Assembly (NCBI GenBank): GCA_041391665.1
Contig: JAWKNO010000001.1
Coordinates: forward strand, 620,001-684,000
DNA length: 64,000 bases
Direction of reading: 5' to 3'
DNA from: Bacteroidia bacterium
Lineage (GTDB): Bacteria; Bacteroidota; Bacteroidia; J057
Made by a program: the position numbers and the translations under genes. Within the stretch, counting starts at the first letter, position 1. The number at the start of each line of letters is the position of its first letter. Below the pieces are notes generated by a model, which searched no databases, had not been told where the DNA came from, and saw nothing but the letters and a program-made list of their open reading frames with translations. Below are positions 27,398 through 37,119 of the stretch, piece by piece.

Positions 27398-28087
27398 TTA
27401 AACTTTGAGGAGTTCCTGGTTGAGATACTCAAAACCAGCGTAACATCTGCCCGACAATTCTTCTTCGTATTCCCGGATCATGGTGAGAAACTTTGGTGAC
27501 TGAAGATATGCCACTTGCACAATACCCACCCCCTGTACGATCCGCCGCAAAATATAGCATACATGTGCCGGGTCGACATAGTTGCTCAGGTATTTTTTGC
27601 TCATGAATTTTTTCAGAAACCCGTCATAAGAAGGCATAGGCGTATGAGTTACCCACTCTGTAAGTCTGACAAGCTCTTTCACCGGATAGGTTTCGAGGTG
27701 ATGGTAAAACTCCGGCACAAGGGTTTTATCATGTTGAATGAGAATCTTATCGAGAAGCAACTCAAAGAGGATATGCGCAACAAAAAATGTACGGTCGTAT
27801 TCCGTTTCATCAAACGTACTTTCGATGAGCCGCGCGATGTAATGGGTTTCTTCAGTAAAAAAAGCAGATGAATGGAAAATGCGGTCAGCCTCAAAGTGAC
27901 GCATGACCCCGTTGTAGAAGCTGATTTCTCCCTGGGAGGCCTCATTTTCCATGATCAGGGGCATTCGCGATTTTTTCAACCTGATATTCCGGTCAAATAC
28001 TGACACGAGGTCAGGCGTAGAAACACCGGCAAAGAACAAGCTGTCATTGACTTTTCGGTCAAGGTAAAAATGCGAAATAAAATTCAT
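27398..28087 (-). CDS. Hypothetical protein, ACP phosphodiesterase-like
   Basis: The 229-residue protein opens MNFISHFYLDRKVNDSLFFAG, resembling the start of AcpH/DUF479 acyl-carrier-protein phosphodiesterases (MNFLAHLYLA). It is all-helical and has histidines at HFEADRIFH and HILFELLLDK in places compatible with an HD-like metal site. Similarity beyond these blocks is weak, so it may be a divergent homologue with another activity. It is monocistronic between the PorV-like and POT genes. Confidence 0.6.
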   Translation of the reverse strand: MNFISHFYLDRKVNDSLFFAGVSTPDLVSVFDRNIRLKKSRMPLIMENEASQGEISFYNGVMRHFEADRIFHSSAFFTEETHYIARLIESTFDETEYDRTFFVAHILFELLLDKILIQHDKTLVPEFYHHLETYPVKELVRLTEWVTHTPMPSYDGFLKKFMSKKYLSNYVDPAHVCYILRRIVQGVGIVQVAYLQSPKFLTMIREYEEELSGRCYAGFEYLNQELLKV

Positions 28088-28188
28088 TGGCCGTAGTTAG
28101 CAGAGAAGTCCTCCGGCAGCAAATAAACAAAAAATCTGTAGATTTTTCCAGATTCCTCCCGGCCTTTAACAGCCGGTGTATGAATTTA

Positions 28189-28196
28189 TATATTTG
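28189..28196 (+). promoter_or_regulatory. Putative TATATTTG promoter element
   Basis: A perfect TAnnTTTG -7 element lies 91 bases upstream of the first POT gene. No clear -33 TTTG is found at the standard distance. Confidence 0.35.
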
Positions 28197-28286
28197 TTTT
28201 CCTATATTCACCCCATTACTGTCGTCAAAATGCGGCTAAATCTATCCTAACTACAAAAATATCTTACCTATTAACCCCAAAAATTT

Positions 28287-29963
28287 ATGAGTCAGGCAAC
28301 TACTATGGAGAGCTCTCACCCCAAAGGACTATGGGTACTTTTTGGCACGGAGATGTGGGAGCGTTTTAATTTTTATGGCATGAGGGCACTGCTCTCGCTT
28401 TTTCTGGTGAACTCTCTGATGATGAAAGAATCTGAGGCTTCGATCATCTATGGAGGTTTTCTGGGACTGTGTTACCTCACCCCACTTTTTGGCGGTTATA
28501 TTTCTGATAATTTTCTGGGTAATCGCCTCTGTATTATGCTGGGCGGACTTATCATGGCCCTCGGGCAGGGGTTCTTGTTTTGGAGTGCCTGGGTTTTTAG
28601 CAGCGATCTGCAGTTTGCTACATTCCTCACCTGGATTGCGCTGGGATTGATCATTATTGGAAATGGGTTCTTCAAACCCAATATTTCTTCAATGGTAGGT
28701 TCGCTATATCCTCAGGAAAAAAAGAGCATGCTTGATAGCGCATTTACTATTTTCTATATGGGCATCAACCTGGGCGCAATTCTTGGCCAGTTTATTTGTC
28801 CTATCGTCGGTGATGTTAAGATCGGAGATGTGCGCGATCTCACGGCGTTTAAATGGGGATATCTCGCAGCTTGTATCGCGATGCTGTTGGGCGTTGTGAT
28901 TTTTTACTTTTTCAAAGACAAGTATATTGTTACACCCGAAGGAAAAGCGATTGGCGGAAAACCTAAACGCTCAACTGATTCTCACGACGAAAATGGCGAA
29001 GCAACCCGCGCAATTTTTGGGAATAAAAGTATCATTGGTGCAGCAGTGGCTTTTGTACTGCTGGTAATATTATTTCAATTTGGTCTGGGCCAAAACCTGA
29101 TCTACTCCTTTATCTATGCATCAGGTATTTCCCTTGCCGGCCTTATTCTTACAGATGAGTCGCTTACTAAAGTAGAACGAGACCGGATTCTGGTCATTTA
29201 TATAGTGTCGTTTTTTGTGATATTCTTCTGGGCAGCTTTCGAACAGGCGGGTTCGTCTCTGACATTTATTGCTGACTATCAGACTGACAGAAACCTTTTC
29301 GGCTGGGATATGCCGCCTTCCATGGTGCAGATTTTCAACGGACTGTTTGTGGTAGCTTTTGCCATGCCTTTCAGCTATATGTGGTTGTGGCTGCAAAAAA
29401 AGGGAAAAGAACCGATCTCTCCGGTAAAACAGGCGATTGGTCTTGCGTTGATTGCGCTGGGATATCTTGTAATCGCAAATAAAGTAGACGGATTGGGAAC
29501 TTCTGGGAAAATCGGCATCATCTGGCTTGTGGTCATGTACCTCCTTCACACCTGGGGAGAGCTTTGTCTTTCACCTATAGGCCTTTCGCTGGTATCCAAA
29601 TTGTCCCCTAAACGATTCTCTTCCCTGCTCTTTGGCGTATGGTTTATCTCCAATGCCTGTGCTTATGCATTTGCGGGTACACTGGGCGCTTTGCTGCCAC
29701 CTACCGGGGACAAATATCTCGAAGCAGAAAAATTGGGGGTTGACCTCAATGCCTATCTGACGGGAGCAGTTACGCTTACTCCTGAACAAATGCAGGCTTA
29801 TACGGAGGCCAACCTTCCAGCGGCATTCCCTTCGTTTGCCGGTTTTACCATTACCAGCCTCTATGAATTCTTTATGATATTTGTATTATTGTGCGGGGTT
29901 GCGGCAATAGTATTGTTGGCTATTACGCCATTTTTGAAACGTATGATGCACGGCATAAAGTAA
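28287..29963 (+). CDS. POT family proton-dependent oligopeptide transporter
   Basis: This 558-residue MFS-fold transporter imports di- and tripeptides with protons. The POT signature EMWERFNFYGMRALL is in TM1 (ExxERFxYYG), and FFKPNIS marks TM4-5. There are 12-14 predicted membrane helices, and the family-specific EQAGSS in TM7 supplies the conserved acidic residue. A second POT gene follows 4 bases later, indicating an operon formed by an old duplication, since the two share only family-level similarity. Confidence 0.93.
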   Translation: MSQATTMESSHPKGLWVLFGTEMWERFNFYGMRALLSLFLVNSLMMKESEASIIYGGFLGLCYLTPLFGGYISDNFLGNRLCIMLGGLIMALGQGFLFWSAWVFSSDLQFATFLTWIALGLIIIGNGFFKPNISSMVGSLYPQEKKSMLDSAFTIFYMGINLGAILGQFICPIVGDVKIGDVRDLTAFKWGYLAACIAMLLGVVIFYFFKDKYIVTPEGKAIGGKPKRSTDSHDENGEATRAIFGNKSIIGAAVAFVLLVILFQFGLGQNLIYSFIYASGISLAGLILTDESLTKVERDRILVIYIVSFFVIFFWAAFEQAGSSLTFIADYQTDRNLFGWDMPPSMVQIFNGLFVVAFAMPFSYMWLWLQKKGKEPISPVKQAIGLALIALGYLVIANKVDGLGTSGKIGIIWLVVMYLLHTWGELCLSPIGLSLVSKLSPKRFSSLLFGVWFISNACAYAFAGTLGALLPPTGDKYLEAEKLGVDLNAYLTGAVTLTPEQMQAYTEANLPAAFPSFAGFTITSLYEFFMIFVLLCGVAAIVLLAITPFLKRMMHGIK

Positions 29964-29967
29964 AAAC

Positions 29968-31479
29968 ATGGAACAATCAGTGAGCAGAGCGGATATTCAG
30001 AAGTTTGAAGGGAAATATCCGCCCCAACTTTGGTATCTCTTTTTCTCTGAAATGTGGGAGCGTTTTTGCTTCTACGGTATGCGGGGTATGTTGATCTTTT
30101 TTATGGTAGATCAACTGATGATGGACGAGACCAGGGCAAATCTCCAGTATGGAGCGACTCAGGCTTTCGTTTATGCCTTTACTTTTATCGGCGGCTTGTT
30201 TGCAGATAAAATTCTGGGATACCGTAAATCTCTCTTCTGGGGAGGTATTCTGATGATTGTCGGTAGTCTGGTTCTGGCATTTGATCCCAGCAGGTTTTTC
30301 TTTTTTGGTATTACCTTTACCATCATTGGAACGGGCTTTTTTAAACCCAATATCTCCACGATGGTCGGGCAGCTATATGCAGAAGGAGACCCGCGGAGAG
30401 ATGCCGGATTTTCACTTTTTTATGCCGGAATCAACACAGGCGCTTTACTGGGAGGTTATCTCTGCATTGCAGTAGGAAAAGGCGAACTATTTGGGGCAAT
30501 CATCCCTGAAAATCTGCGTTGGAATGTGGCATTTAGTTTTGCTGCAATTGTCATGCTCATTAGCCTTCTGACCTTTCTTTTTACGCAACGCAGAATGGGG
30601 GATATTGGCCTTTCACCCCTACAGGATCTTTCCGATTCCCGTCGTAAATTGTATGAATGGCTGACATATCTGGGCTCCCTTGCTTTGCTGCCGGTAATTA
30701 TGACGATGGTTTCACGTACCGAGTATACAGATTATTTTATGTATACCATCGGCCCGCTGACCATTGCGTATCTGATTTATGAAATGTTCAAACTGAGTGC
30801 AGCTGAAAATAAAAAGCTGATAGCCGCTTTTGTGTTTATTTTCTTTTCTATTGCCTTCTGGGCATTTTTCGAGCAAAGCGGAGGGTCTCTGAGTATTTTC
30901 GCTGCAAATAACCTCAGCAGTGAAGTTCTGGGTATACATCTTGACCCCAATGGCGTCAACAATTCCGCCAACTCCCTTTTTGTCATCATCTTTGCAGCCC
31001 TTTTAGGGATGGTATGGCTATGGATGAGTAAGCGGAATATCGAACCCAATACAGTCGTCAAGTTTGGCCTGGCATTTTTGTTTCTTGCCGGCGGATTTTA
31101 TATTTTTTACTATACCCGTTTTTTTTCCTCTCCGGAGGGCGTTACCTCTCTGAATGTCTTTACCCTGGGATGGCTGATTATTACTTTTGGTGAGTTGAGC
31201 CTTTCCCCGATTGGGATGTCTATTATGACCAAGCTGGCTCCGGAAAAGCTGCAGGCCGTCATGATGGGGATGTGGTTTCTTGCCAGTGCGTACGGCCAGT
31301 ATTTTGCCGGATTGCTCGGCGCCAATATTGCCGAAGCATCTGAGAACGCTTCCAATTATGAAAAACTGCTTGTCTATACAGAAGGCTACCGCCAACTGGG
31401 TATGTATGCAGTTATAGCCGGAGTTATTCTTATCGCCATCTCCCCTGTAGTGCGTAAACTGATGCAGGAGGTCAAATAA
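29968..31479 (+). CDS. POT family oligopeptide transporter, second copy
   Basis: The 503-residue protein has the POT motif EMWERFCFYGMRGML, FFKPNIST, and FEQSGGS in TM7, so all the proton-coupling motifs are retained. It is shorter than its neighbour because loop regions are reduced. It starts 4 bases after the first POT gene and probably shares its promoter. Its different loops suggest altered peptide preference. A hairpin terminator follows. Confidence 0.93.
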   Translation: MEQSVSRADIQKFEGKYPPQLWYLFFSEMWERFCFYGMRGMLIFFMVDQLMMDETRANLQYGATQAFVYAFTFIGGLFADKILGYRKSLFWGGILMIVGSLVLAFDPSRFFFFGITFTIIGTGFFKPNISTMVGQLYAEGDPRRDAGFSLFYAGINTGALLGGYLCIAVGKGELFGAIIPENLRWNVAFSFAAIVMLISLLTFLFTQRRMGDIGLSPLQDLSDSRRKLYEWLTYLGSLALLPVIMTMVSRTEYTDYFMYTIGPLTIAYLIYEMFKLSAAENKKLIAAFVFIFFSIAFWAFFEQSGGSLSIFAANNLSSEVLGIHLDPNGVNNSANSLFVIIFAALLGMVWLWMSKRNIEPNTVVKFGLAFLFLAGGFYIFYYTRFFSSPEGVTSLNVFTLGWLIITFGELSLSPIGMSIMTKLAPEKLQAVMMGMWFLASAYGQYFAGLLGANIAEASENASNYEKLLVYTEGYRQLGMYAVIAGVILIAISPVVRKLMQEVK

Positions 31480-31513
31480 TAGCGTGTATATGTTCGTAAA
31501 AACCTATGGGAAA

Positions 31514-31541
31514 GGGAAAACTTCTTGTTAGGAGTTTTCCC
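31514..31541 (+). terminator. Hairpin after the POT operon
   Basis: Perfect 9-base stem GGGAAAACT/AGTTTTCCC with a ten-base loop, 34 bases after the second POT gene. The following T run is weak. Confidence 0.6.
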
Positions 31542-31559
31542 AACTCTTTGTTATATTTG
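31525..31559 (+). promoter_or_regulatory. Putative promoter of parC
   Basis: TTG at 31525-31527 and TATATTTG at 31552-31559, with a 24-base spacer, lie 31 bases upstream of the parC start. The -33 part falls within the loop of the preceding hairpin. The match to TAnnTTTG is exact. Confidence 0.45.
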
Positions 31560-31590
31560 CCAATAAAATTAGCTATACTAAGAACTTAGC

Positions 31591-34191
31591 ATGGGCGACG
31601 AAATTCAAAATGGTCAGTACAACGGACAGGAGCATAACACAGTGCCACTTTCCGGGATGTACAAGGATTATTTCCTTGATTATGCTTCTTATGTGATTCT
31701 GGAACGGGCAGTTCCGCTGCTTCTCGATGGGCTGAAACCTGTACAGCGCCGTATTCTTCATGCCATGAAGGAAATGGATGACGGTCGTTTCCACAAAGTT
31801 GCAAATATCATCGGCCAGACCATGCAATATCACCCGCATGGAGATGCTGCTATCGGCGATGCCCTCGTCAATCTGGGACAAAAAGACTTATTGATAGATA
31901 CCCAGGGAAACTGGGGGGATGTACGCACGGGAGATAGCGCTGCGGCACCTCGTTATATTGAGGCCCGACTTTCCAAATTTGCCCTCGACGTCTCCTTTAA
32001 CCCTAAAATTACCGAGTGGCAGGCTTCATACGATGGCCGTAAAAAAGAACCGCTGGCGCTGCCAGTAAAGTTTCCGTTGATTTTGGCCCAGGGCGTGGAG
32101 GGGATTGCTGTCGGGCTTTCCACAAAAATTCTTCCGCACAATTTTATCGAGATCATCAAAGCTTCGATCGCGCTTCTCAAAGGCAAAAAGGTTGAGCTGT
32201 TTCCCGATTTCCCCAACGGAGGCATGATTGATGTTTCTGCATACAATGGTGGAAAAAGAGGGGGGAAAATCCGCTGCCGTGCACACATCGAAGTACAGGA
32301 CAAATCAACGCTCCTGGTGAAGGACATTCCTTATGGAACTACGACTTCCAGTCTGATCGAATCCATTGTCAAAGCCAATGATAAGGGTAAAATCAAGATC
32401 AAAAAGGTGGTGGATAATACTGCTAAACATGTCGAAGTTCAGATCGATCTTCCACCTGGTGTTTCTCCTGATGTAACCATTGATGCCCTTTACGCTTTTA
32501 CTGACTGTGAAATTTCTATCTCTCCCAACGCCTGTGTCATCATCGACGATACGCCGGTATTTCTCTCTGTAGAAGAACTCCTCCGCCTCTCGACCGACAA
32601 TACACTCGATATTCTGCGCCGCGAACTGGAAATCAGGCTGGCTGATCTCCGCGAAAGGTTGTTGTTCTCTTCTCTGGAGAAAATATTCATCGAAAATCGT
32701 ATCTACCGCGATATGGAAGAATGCGAAACCTGGGAAGCGGTGATTCAGACGATCGATAAAGGCCTGGAACCCTACAAGCCGAGCTTCTATCGCGAAATTA
32801 CCGAAGAGGATATTCTCAAGCTCACGGAGATTCGCATCAAGCGTATTTCAAAGTTTAATTCCTTCAAGGCGGATGAATTAATGCGCGAACTTGAGCAGGA
32901 GATCGCGGAAGTTGAACACCACCTCGCCCATCTGACAGAGTTTGCGATCGACTATTTTGAAGGACTCCTGGCCAAGTATGGCAAAGGCCGCGAACGTGTT
33001 GCTGAAATCCTCACCTTCGACAATATTGAAGTTCGCCAGGTAGCCGTAGCCAATGAAAAGCTGTATATCAACCGCAAAGAAGGATTTGTCGGTTACGGAC
33101 TAAAAAAGGATGAATATATCTGCGATTGCTCAGATATAGACGATATCATTGTTTTCCGTGCCGACGGGAAATTTATGGTTACCCGTGTGCAGGAGAAGGC
33201 ATTTGTGGGAAAAAATATCATCCATGCCGACGTATGGCAGAAAGGCAACGAACGAAAAATCTACCATGCCATTTACCGGGATCCGGATTCGGGCAAAAAT
33301 TTTGTCAAAAGATTTGCGGTTACGGCAATCACCCGGGACCGGGAATACGATGTGACCAATGGCGCCGAAGGTTCTAAACTGCTCTACTTCGAAACCCACC
33401 CCAACAGTGAAGCGGAAGTGGTGACGGTACAACTTACACCTACCTGCCGCGCCAAAACCAAAATATTTGATTTTGACTTTGGCGAACTGGCGATCAAAGG
33501 GCGCAGCTCACAGGGAAATGTCCTGACCAAATATCCTATTCGGAAAATCACTCAAAAGGAAATTGGTGCAGCCACGCTCGGCGGAAGAAAAATATGGTAT
33601 GATGAAACCGTAGGGAGGCTGAATGTGGATGCAAGAGGAGAATATCTGGGCGAGTTTGATACCGATGATTCGGTACTTGTCATACATAAAGATGGCTCAT
33701 ATGAGATGACCAACTTCGAACTTACCAACCGCTATGATATCAACAAAACCCAGTTAGTGGAAAAATTTGACCCTTCTACAGTCATTACTGCTGTTTATTT
33801 TGATGGGAAACAGAAAGAATATTTTGTCAAAAGGTTCCAGATAGAAACCACTACCCTCGATAAAAAATTTGTATTTATCAGTGAAGATTCCGGCTCAAAA
33901 ATGGCTTTCGTTTCTACTGATCCGTTGCCCCGTATCAAATATGTTACGACAGGACTGAAAGGGAATGCAAAAGAGGAAGTAGAAGTTAATCTCGCAGAAT
34001 TTATAGATGTGAAAGGCTGGAGGGCCATAGGAAACAGGCTGGACAGAAGAAAGGTAACTTCCATTAAAGAATTACCACCGCTGGAGTTGGAAGAAGAAGA
34101 GAAAACGCCCCCTCCGGCAAATCTGAAAACCGGCGATCAGATTGAATGGAGTCACGATGAGCTAAAAGATCAGCAGGGGAAATTGTTTTGA
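31591..34191 (+). CDS. parC: DNA topoisomerase IV subunit A
   Basis: The 866-residue type IIA topoisomerase subunit breaks and rejoins DNA to decatenate chromosomes. The catalytic tyrosine is Y122 in AAPRYIEARL, and the winged-helix segment QYHPHGDAAI precedes it. The C-terminal domain forms a beta-pinwheel of repeats such as RSSQGNVLTKYPI. I see no GyrA box (QRRGGKG), which favours ParC over GyrA. No ParE gene is adjacent here. A TAnnTTTG promoter lies 32 bases upstream. Confidence 0.9.
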   Translation: MGDEIQNGQYNGQEHNTVPLSGMYKDYFLDYASYVILERAVPLLLDGLKPVQRRILHAMKEMDDGRFHKVANIIGQTMQYHPHGDAAIGDALVNLGQKDLLIDTQGNWGDVRTGDSAAAPRYIEARLSKFALDVSFNPKITEWQASYDGRKKEPLALPVKFPLILAQGVEGIAVGLSTKILPHNFIEIIKASIALLKGKKVELFPDFPNGGMIDVSAYNGGKRGGKIRCRAHIEVQDKSTLLVKDIPYGTTTSSLIESIVKANDKGKIKIKKVVDNTAKHVEVQIDLPPGVSPDVTIDALYAFTDCEISISPNACVIIDDTPVFLSVEELLRLSTDNTLDILRRELEIRLADLRERLLFSSLEKIFIENRIYRDMEECETWEAVIQTIDKGLEPYKPSFYREITEEDILKLTEIRIKRISKFNSFKADELMRELEQEIAEVEHHLAHLTEFAIDYFEGLLAKYGKGRERVAEILTFDNIEVRQVAVANEKLYINRKEGFVGYGLKKDEYICDCSDIDDIIVFRADGKFMVTRVQEKAFVGKNIIHADVWQKGNERKIYHAIYRDPDSGKNFVKRFAVTAITRDREYDVTNGAEGSKLLYFETHPNSEAEVVTVQLTPTCRAKTKIFDFDFGELAIKGRSSQGNVLTKYPIRKITQKEIGAATLGGRKIWYDETVGRLNVDARGEYLGEFDTDDSVLVIHKDGSYEMTNFELTNRYDINKTQLVEKFDPSTVITAVYFDGKQKEYFVKRFQIETTTLDKKFVFISEDSGSKMAFVSTDPLPRIKYVTTGLKGNAKEEVEVNLAEFIDVKGWRAIGNRLDRRKVTSIKELPPLELEEEEKTPPPANLKTGDQIEWSHDELKDQQGKLF

Positions 34192-34299
34192 TAAATAAGC
34201 TCAGTCTTTTAGATTATCCGGGCTCTTTGGAAAAACCTGTTGGCAGGTAACAATTTTAACGGTAAATTAGGATTATATTTTTCCGGTAAATGGTAAAAT

Positions 34300-34869
34300 A
34301 TGAATAGAATGACTCAAAAAATTATAGGTTTTACAATGGCGATTCTGCTGTTTGCTGCAGTTGGCTGTACCAAACAACCCGCCGCAGATAGTATTGAAGC
34401 GCTGGAAGCAAAATTTCGCGAGGTTACTTCCTCCAGCAATGGCAATCATGACGAGATCAAACAGGTCATGTCTGATCTTGCAGGTGCTTATGAAAAGTAC
34501 GCAACAGATCATCCTGGGGATCAAAACTCCGCTGAGTACCTCTACAAAGCCGCAGAGCTGTACGAGACAAATATGATGAACATCAATAAATCCATGTCCA
34601 TCTTCGATAAGATTATCAGCGAATATCCCGATACAGACAGGGCCGCTGACGCGCTGTTTAAAAAAGGATATGTGCTTCACAATACTTTAAAGGATATTGA
34701 CCGCGCAAGAGGGGTGTATCTTGACTTTCTGGACAAATACCCCAATCACGAACTCGCCGCCAGCGCTAAGTTTGAAATAGAAAACCTCGGCGTCGATGCC
34801 CGTGATTTACTGGATCGTATTCAGCATAAAGCAGATTCTCTGGGACAAGTCAATGCTTCTGATGAATAA
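34300..34869 (+). CDS. Tetratricopeptide-repeat lipoprotein
   Basis: The 189-residue protein has a lipoprotein signal (hydrophobic TMAILLFAAVGC with Cys at the lipobox) and about three TPR-like helix pairs, such as AEYLYKAAELYE, KSMSIFDKIISEYPDT and ARGVYLDFLDKYPNHE. The arrangement resembles YbgF/BamD-like scaffolding proteins. A second in-frame ATG at 34309 is an alternative start. Function is unknown; an intrinsic terminator follows. Confidence 0.8.
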   Translation: MNRMTQKIIGFTMAILLFAAVGCTKQPAADSIEALEAKFREVTSSSNGNHDEIKQVMSDLAGAYEKYATDHPGDQNSAEYLYKAAELYETNMMNINKSMSIFDKIISEYPDTDRAADALFKKGYVLHNTLKDIDRARGVYLDFLDKYPNHELAASAKFEIENLGVDARDLLDRIQHKADSLGQVNASDE

Positions 34870-34909
34870 GCCGCATGAAGCGTTTTACACATAAAAGATT
34901 TTTCTTTAC

Positions 34910-34936
34910 AGGCAATTTCACAGAAATTGCCTTTTT
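34910..34936 (+). terminator. Intrinsic terminator
   Basis: Ten-base stem AGGCAATTTC/GAAATTGCCT with a three-base loop and a trailing T run, 41 bases after the TPR lipoprotein gene. Confidence 0.9.
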
Positions 34937-35060
34937 GTTTTATACTACTTTCAGTGCTTCCTTACGTTATGGGATAAATCAGGCATAAAGTTTGACCAGA
35001 ATAGGCTGGGGACTCTCTGCTTATTTTTTACAAACCACTTAACCTGTTAATTTGATTTTG

Positions 35061-35783
35061 ATGAATCACATCAAATTTGTTTCCGGTTTATTGTTGCTAT
35101 CGCTTGCTTTAATGGTTGGCTGTAAGGAGGAAACTTTCAAGCCAATTCCCAAACGGGAAAGAACTTTTATGCATTTTCTGAATGTATATTCGGGCTATCC
35201 CTCCGTCGATATACGACTGACTTCCTTTGAGGAAATTCGCACAGTTGCCGATGGGGTATCATTTAAACATGCCTGGCCTTCTTCCGGCTACGCCTCTCTT
35301 CTTACTACGCCTGATCCCGACAGCATCGACGGTAAGGGTGGCATTACAATCGAATTTCTGGAAAACAGCACTAAAAAACCGGTTGTTCCTGCCCGTACCC
35401 TCAAACTGGCCGCAGATGTATATTCGACGATCTGCCTCGTCGATAGCTTTGGGAAACCGCTGATAGTAAAAACTGTTGACAATCTCCCTGATCCGGTACC
35501 CGGAAAAGCTGTTGTCAGGTTTATGAACCTCAATTACACCGTGCTCTCTGTTTCCCTTCAGTCGGCGGATGACTCCGTTGCAATCCCCCGGCTAAATTTT
35601 CTGAACTACTCCTCTTTTTTGGAGACGCAGCCGGGAAAAAAGACTTTTTATTTTAAAAATGATTTTTCCGGAAATATTATTGGGACAATTTCTGACCTGG
35701 ATTTACAGGCTGGAAAAGCATATAGCTTTTATTTAACCAACCAAAGCGGCACGCCTTCCGTTGGTTATGAAGTGTTGAGATAG
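35061..35783 (+). CDS. DUF4397-like lipoprotein
   Basis: From the ATG at 35061 the product has 240 residues. A lipoprotein signal ends LALMVGC. The mature protein contains DUF4397-type beta segments: MHFLNVYSGYPSVDIRLT and VRFMNLNYTVLSVSL look like two similar Ig-like halves (an N...V..SVDI pattern repeated). These domains occur in secreted and surface proteins of unknown role. The TTG three codons earlier is disfavoured. A beta-barrel gene follows at 36 bases. Confidence 0.72.
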   Translation: MNHIKFVSGLLLLSLALMVGCKEETFKPIPKRERTFMHFLNVYSGYPSVDIRLTSFEEIRTVADGVSFKHAWPSSGYASLLTTPDPDSIDGKGGITIEFLENSTKKPVVPARTLKLAADVYSTICLVDSFGKPLIVKTVDNLPDPVPGKAVVRFMNLNYTVLSVSLQSADDSVAIPRLNFLNYSSFLETQPGKKTFYFKNDFSGNIIGTISDLDLQAGKAYSFYLTNQSGTPSVGYEVLR

Positions 35784-35819
35784 ATAAGGTAATCCAAAGA
35801 CTATTAAACATCTGCTCTA

Positions 35820-36518
35820 ATGAAATATAGCCATTTAGCTAAAATCTTTGTGTTTTTCCTGGCATTTGGGGCAGTAAATTCGCTTCTGGCCCAGCGGTTT
35901 AGTATCGCCGAAAAAGATGCCGTTCCTCTCAAAACTGGTACTTTTGGCAGGATTCAGTTTGGCTCCTCGTTCATCAATCTGGATGCGCTCAATCCTGTCC
36001 TCGAAAGTAAAGAGTTTATGGCTCTGCCTGAATCATATTTTGCTGTAGGTTTGGGCATTTCCCGGCTCAAACGAAAGTGGATCGTGGGGCTGGATTCCTA
36101 CAACTATATGATTGCAGAGAGTAACCTCGATAATCAACTGGCTGTATTGGGCTTCCATTATGCGACGGTAAATGCGGGTTATGTCTTATTCCGAAAAGAC
36201 AATGAGATTTTGATTTACCCGCTGTTTGGGATTGGCGGAGGGCTTACCAATCTCAAATCCAAACCCTATGACCAGCAGTTTCCTGTAACTTTTCGCACAT
36301 CCGGATGGTTGGGTGATGTCTCGCTTAACCTCCGCAAAATCTCCCTGATGGCAGACGGGAAAGGCACGAGAATTGAACTTGGGCTGCAATTAGGATACCT
36401 GTATGCGGGAGAATCTTCCGGATTCAACCTCAAAAAATTTGAACCTGATACGGTTATCAACGTCAATCCTGGCGGTTTGTATTTCAGGCTTTCACTGGGG
36501 ATGGGAAAAATGAGGTAG
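35820..36518 (+). CDS. Predicted outer membrane beta-barrel protein
   Basis: I do not recognise the family of this 232-residue protein. It has a signal peptide with cleavage near LLAQR, and amphipathic strands such as YFAVGLGISRLKRKWIVGL and GTRIELGLQLGYLYAGE, ending in the barrel-closing pattern GLYFRLSLGMGKMR. A small barrel of eight or so strands is likely. Its stop is one base from the start of the sugar transferase gene, so translation is probably coupled. Confidence 0.65.
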   Translation: MKYSHLAKIFVFFLAFGAVNSLLAQRFSIAEKDAVPLKTGTFGRIQFGSSFINLDALNPVLESKEFMALPESYFAVGLGISRLKRKWIVGLDSYNYMIAESNLDNQLAVLGFHYATVNAGYVLFRKDNEILIYPLFGIGGGLTNLKSKPYDQQFPVTFRTSGWLGDVSLNLRKISLMADGKGTRIELGLQLGYLYAGESSGFNLKKFEPDTVINVNPGGLYFRLSLGMGKMR

Positions 36519-36519
36519 T

Positions 36520-37119
36520 ATGGGAAGGCTGTCTTTCCGCCTCCGGGACATAGCGCTGGCACTTCCGGCATTGGTTTTCCTGAGCCCGGTTATGGCAATC
36601 ATAGGACTGTTGCTGGCCTTCACGCAAAAAAAAATTCTTTTTCTTCAACAAAGGCCGGGCCTGAACGAAAAACCGTTTACGCTGATCAAATTCAGCACAT
36701 TGCGGGATATTCTTCCCGGGGAAGAAGAGTATGGCGATATCCGCCACCGCCTCACGCCCGTAGGGCGTTACCTGCGTCAACTTTCACTTGACGAACTTCC
36801 ACAACTGATCAATGTCCTGATCGGTGATATGTCGCTGGTGGGCCCACGGCCTTTGCTGATGGAGTACCTGAAGTTATATGACCAAACTGAAAAATTGCGG
36901 CATAGCGTTCGTCCCGGTATCACCGGCTGGGCGCAAATCAATGGTCGAAACCGCATTAGTTTTAAAGAAATTTTCCGTCTGGATGTGTGGTATGTACACA
37001 ATCAGTCTCATTTCCTCGACCTGAAAATACTCTGGCTTACTGTTTTGCGTATATTTAGCAGTAAGGAGATTTACCGGGAAACATCCGGGGGCTCCAGTGT
37101 ATTTGATGGAACAAATTGA
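36520..37119 (+). CDS. Short undecaprenyl-phosphate sugar-1-phosphate transferase
   Basis: The 199-residue enzyme belongs to the bacterial sugar transferase family (PF02397), the monotopic PglC-like form without the WbaP/WcaJ N-terminal membrane domain. One hydrophobic re-entrant segment (ALPALVFLSPVMAIIGLL) is followed by DELPQLINVLIGDMSLVGPRP, and then RPGITGWAQINGRN. It transfers a sugar phosphate to undecaprenyl phosphate to start a glycan. It is odd that no glycan gene cluster surrounds it; it lies between a barrel gene and an M6 protease gene, coupled to both (1 base and 0 bases). Confidence 0.92.
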   Translation: MGRLSFRLRDIALALPALVFLSPVMAIIGLLLAFTQKKILFLQQRPGLNEKPFTLIKFSTLRDILPGEEEYGDIRHRLTPVGRYLRQLSLDELPQLINVLIGDMSLVGPRPLLMEYLKLYDQTEKLRHSVRPGITGWAQINGRNRISFKEIFRLDVWYVHNQSHFLDLKILWLTVLRIFSSKEIYRETSGGSSVFDGTN

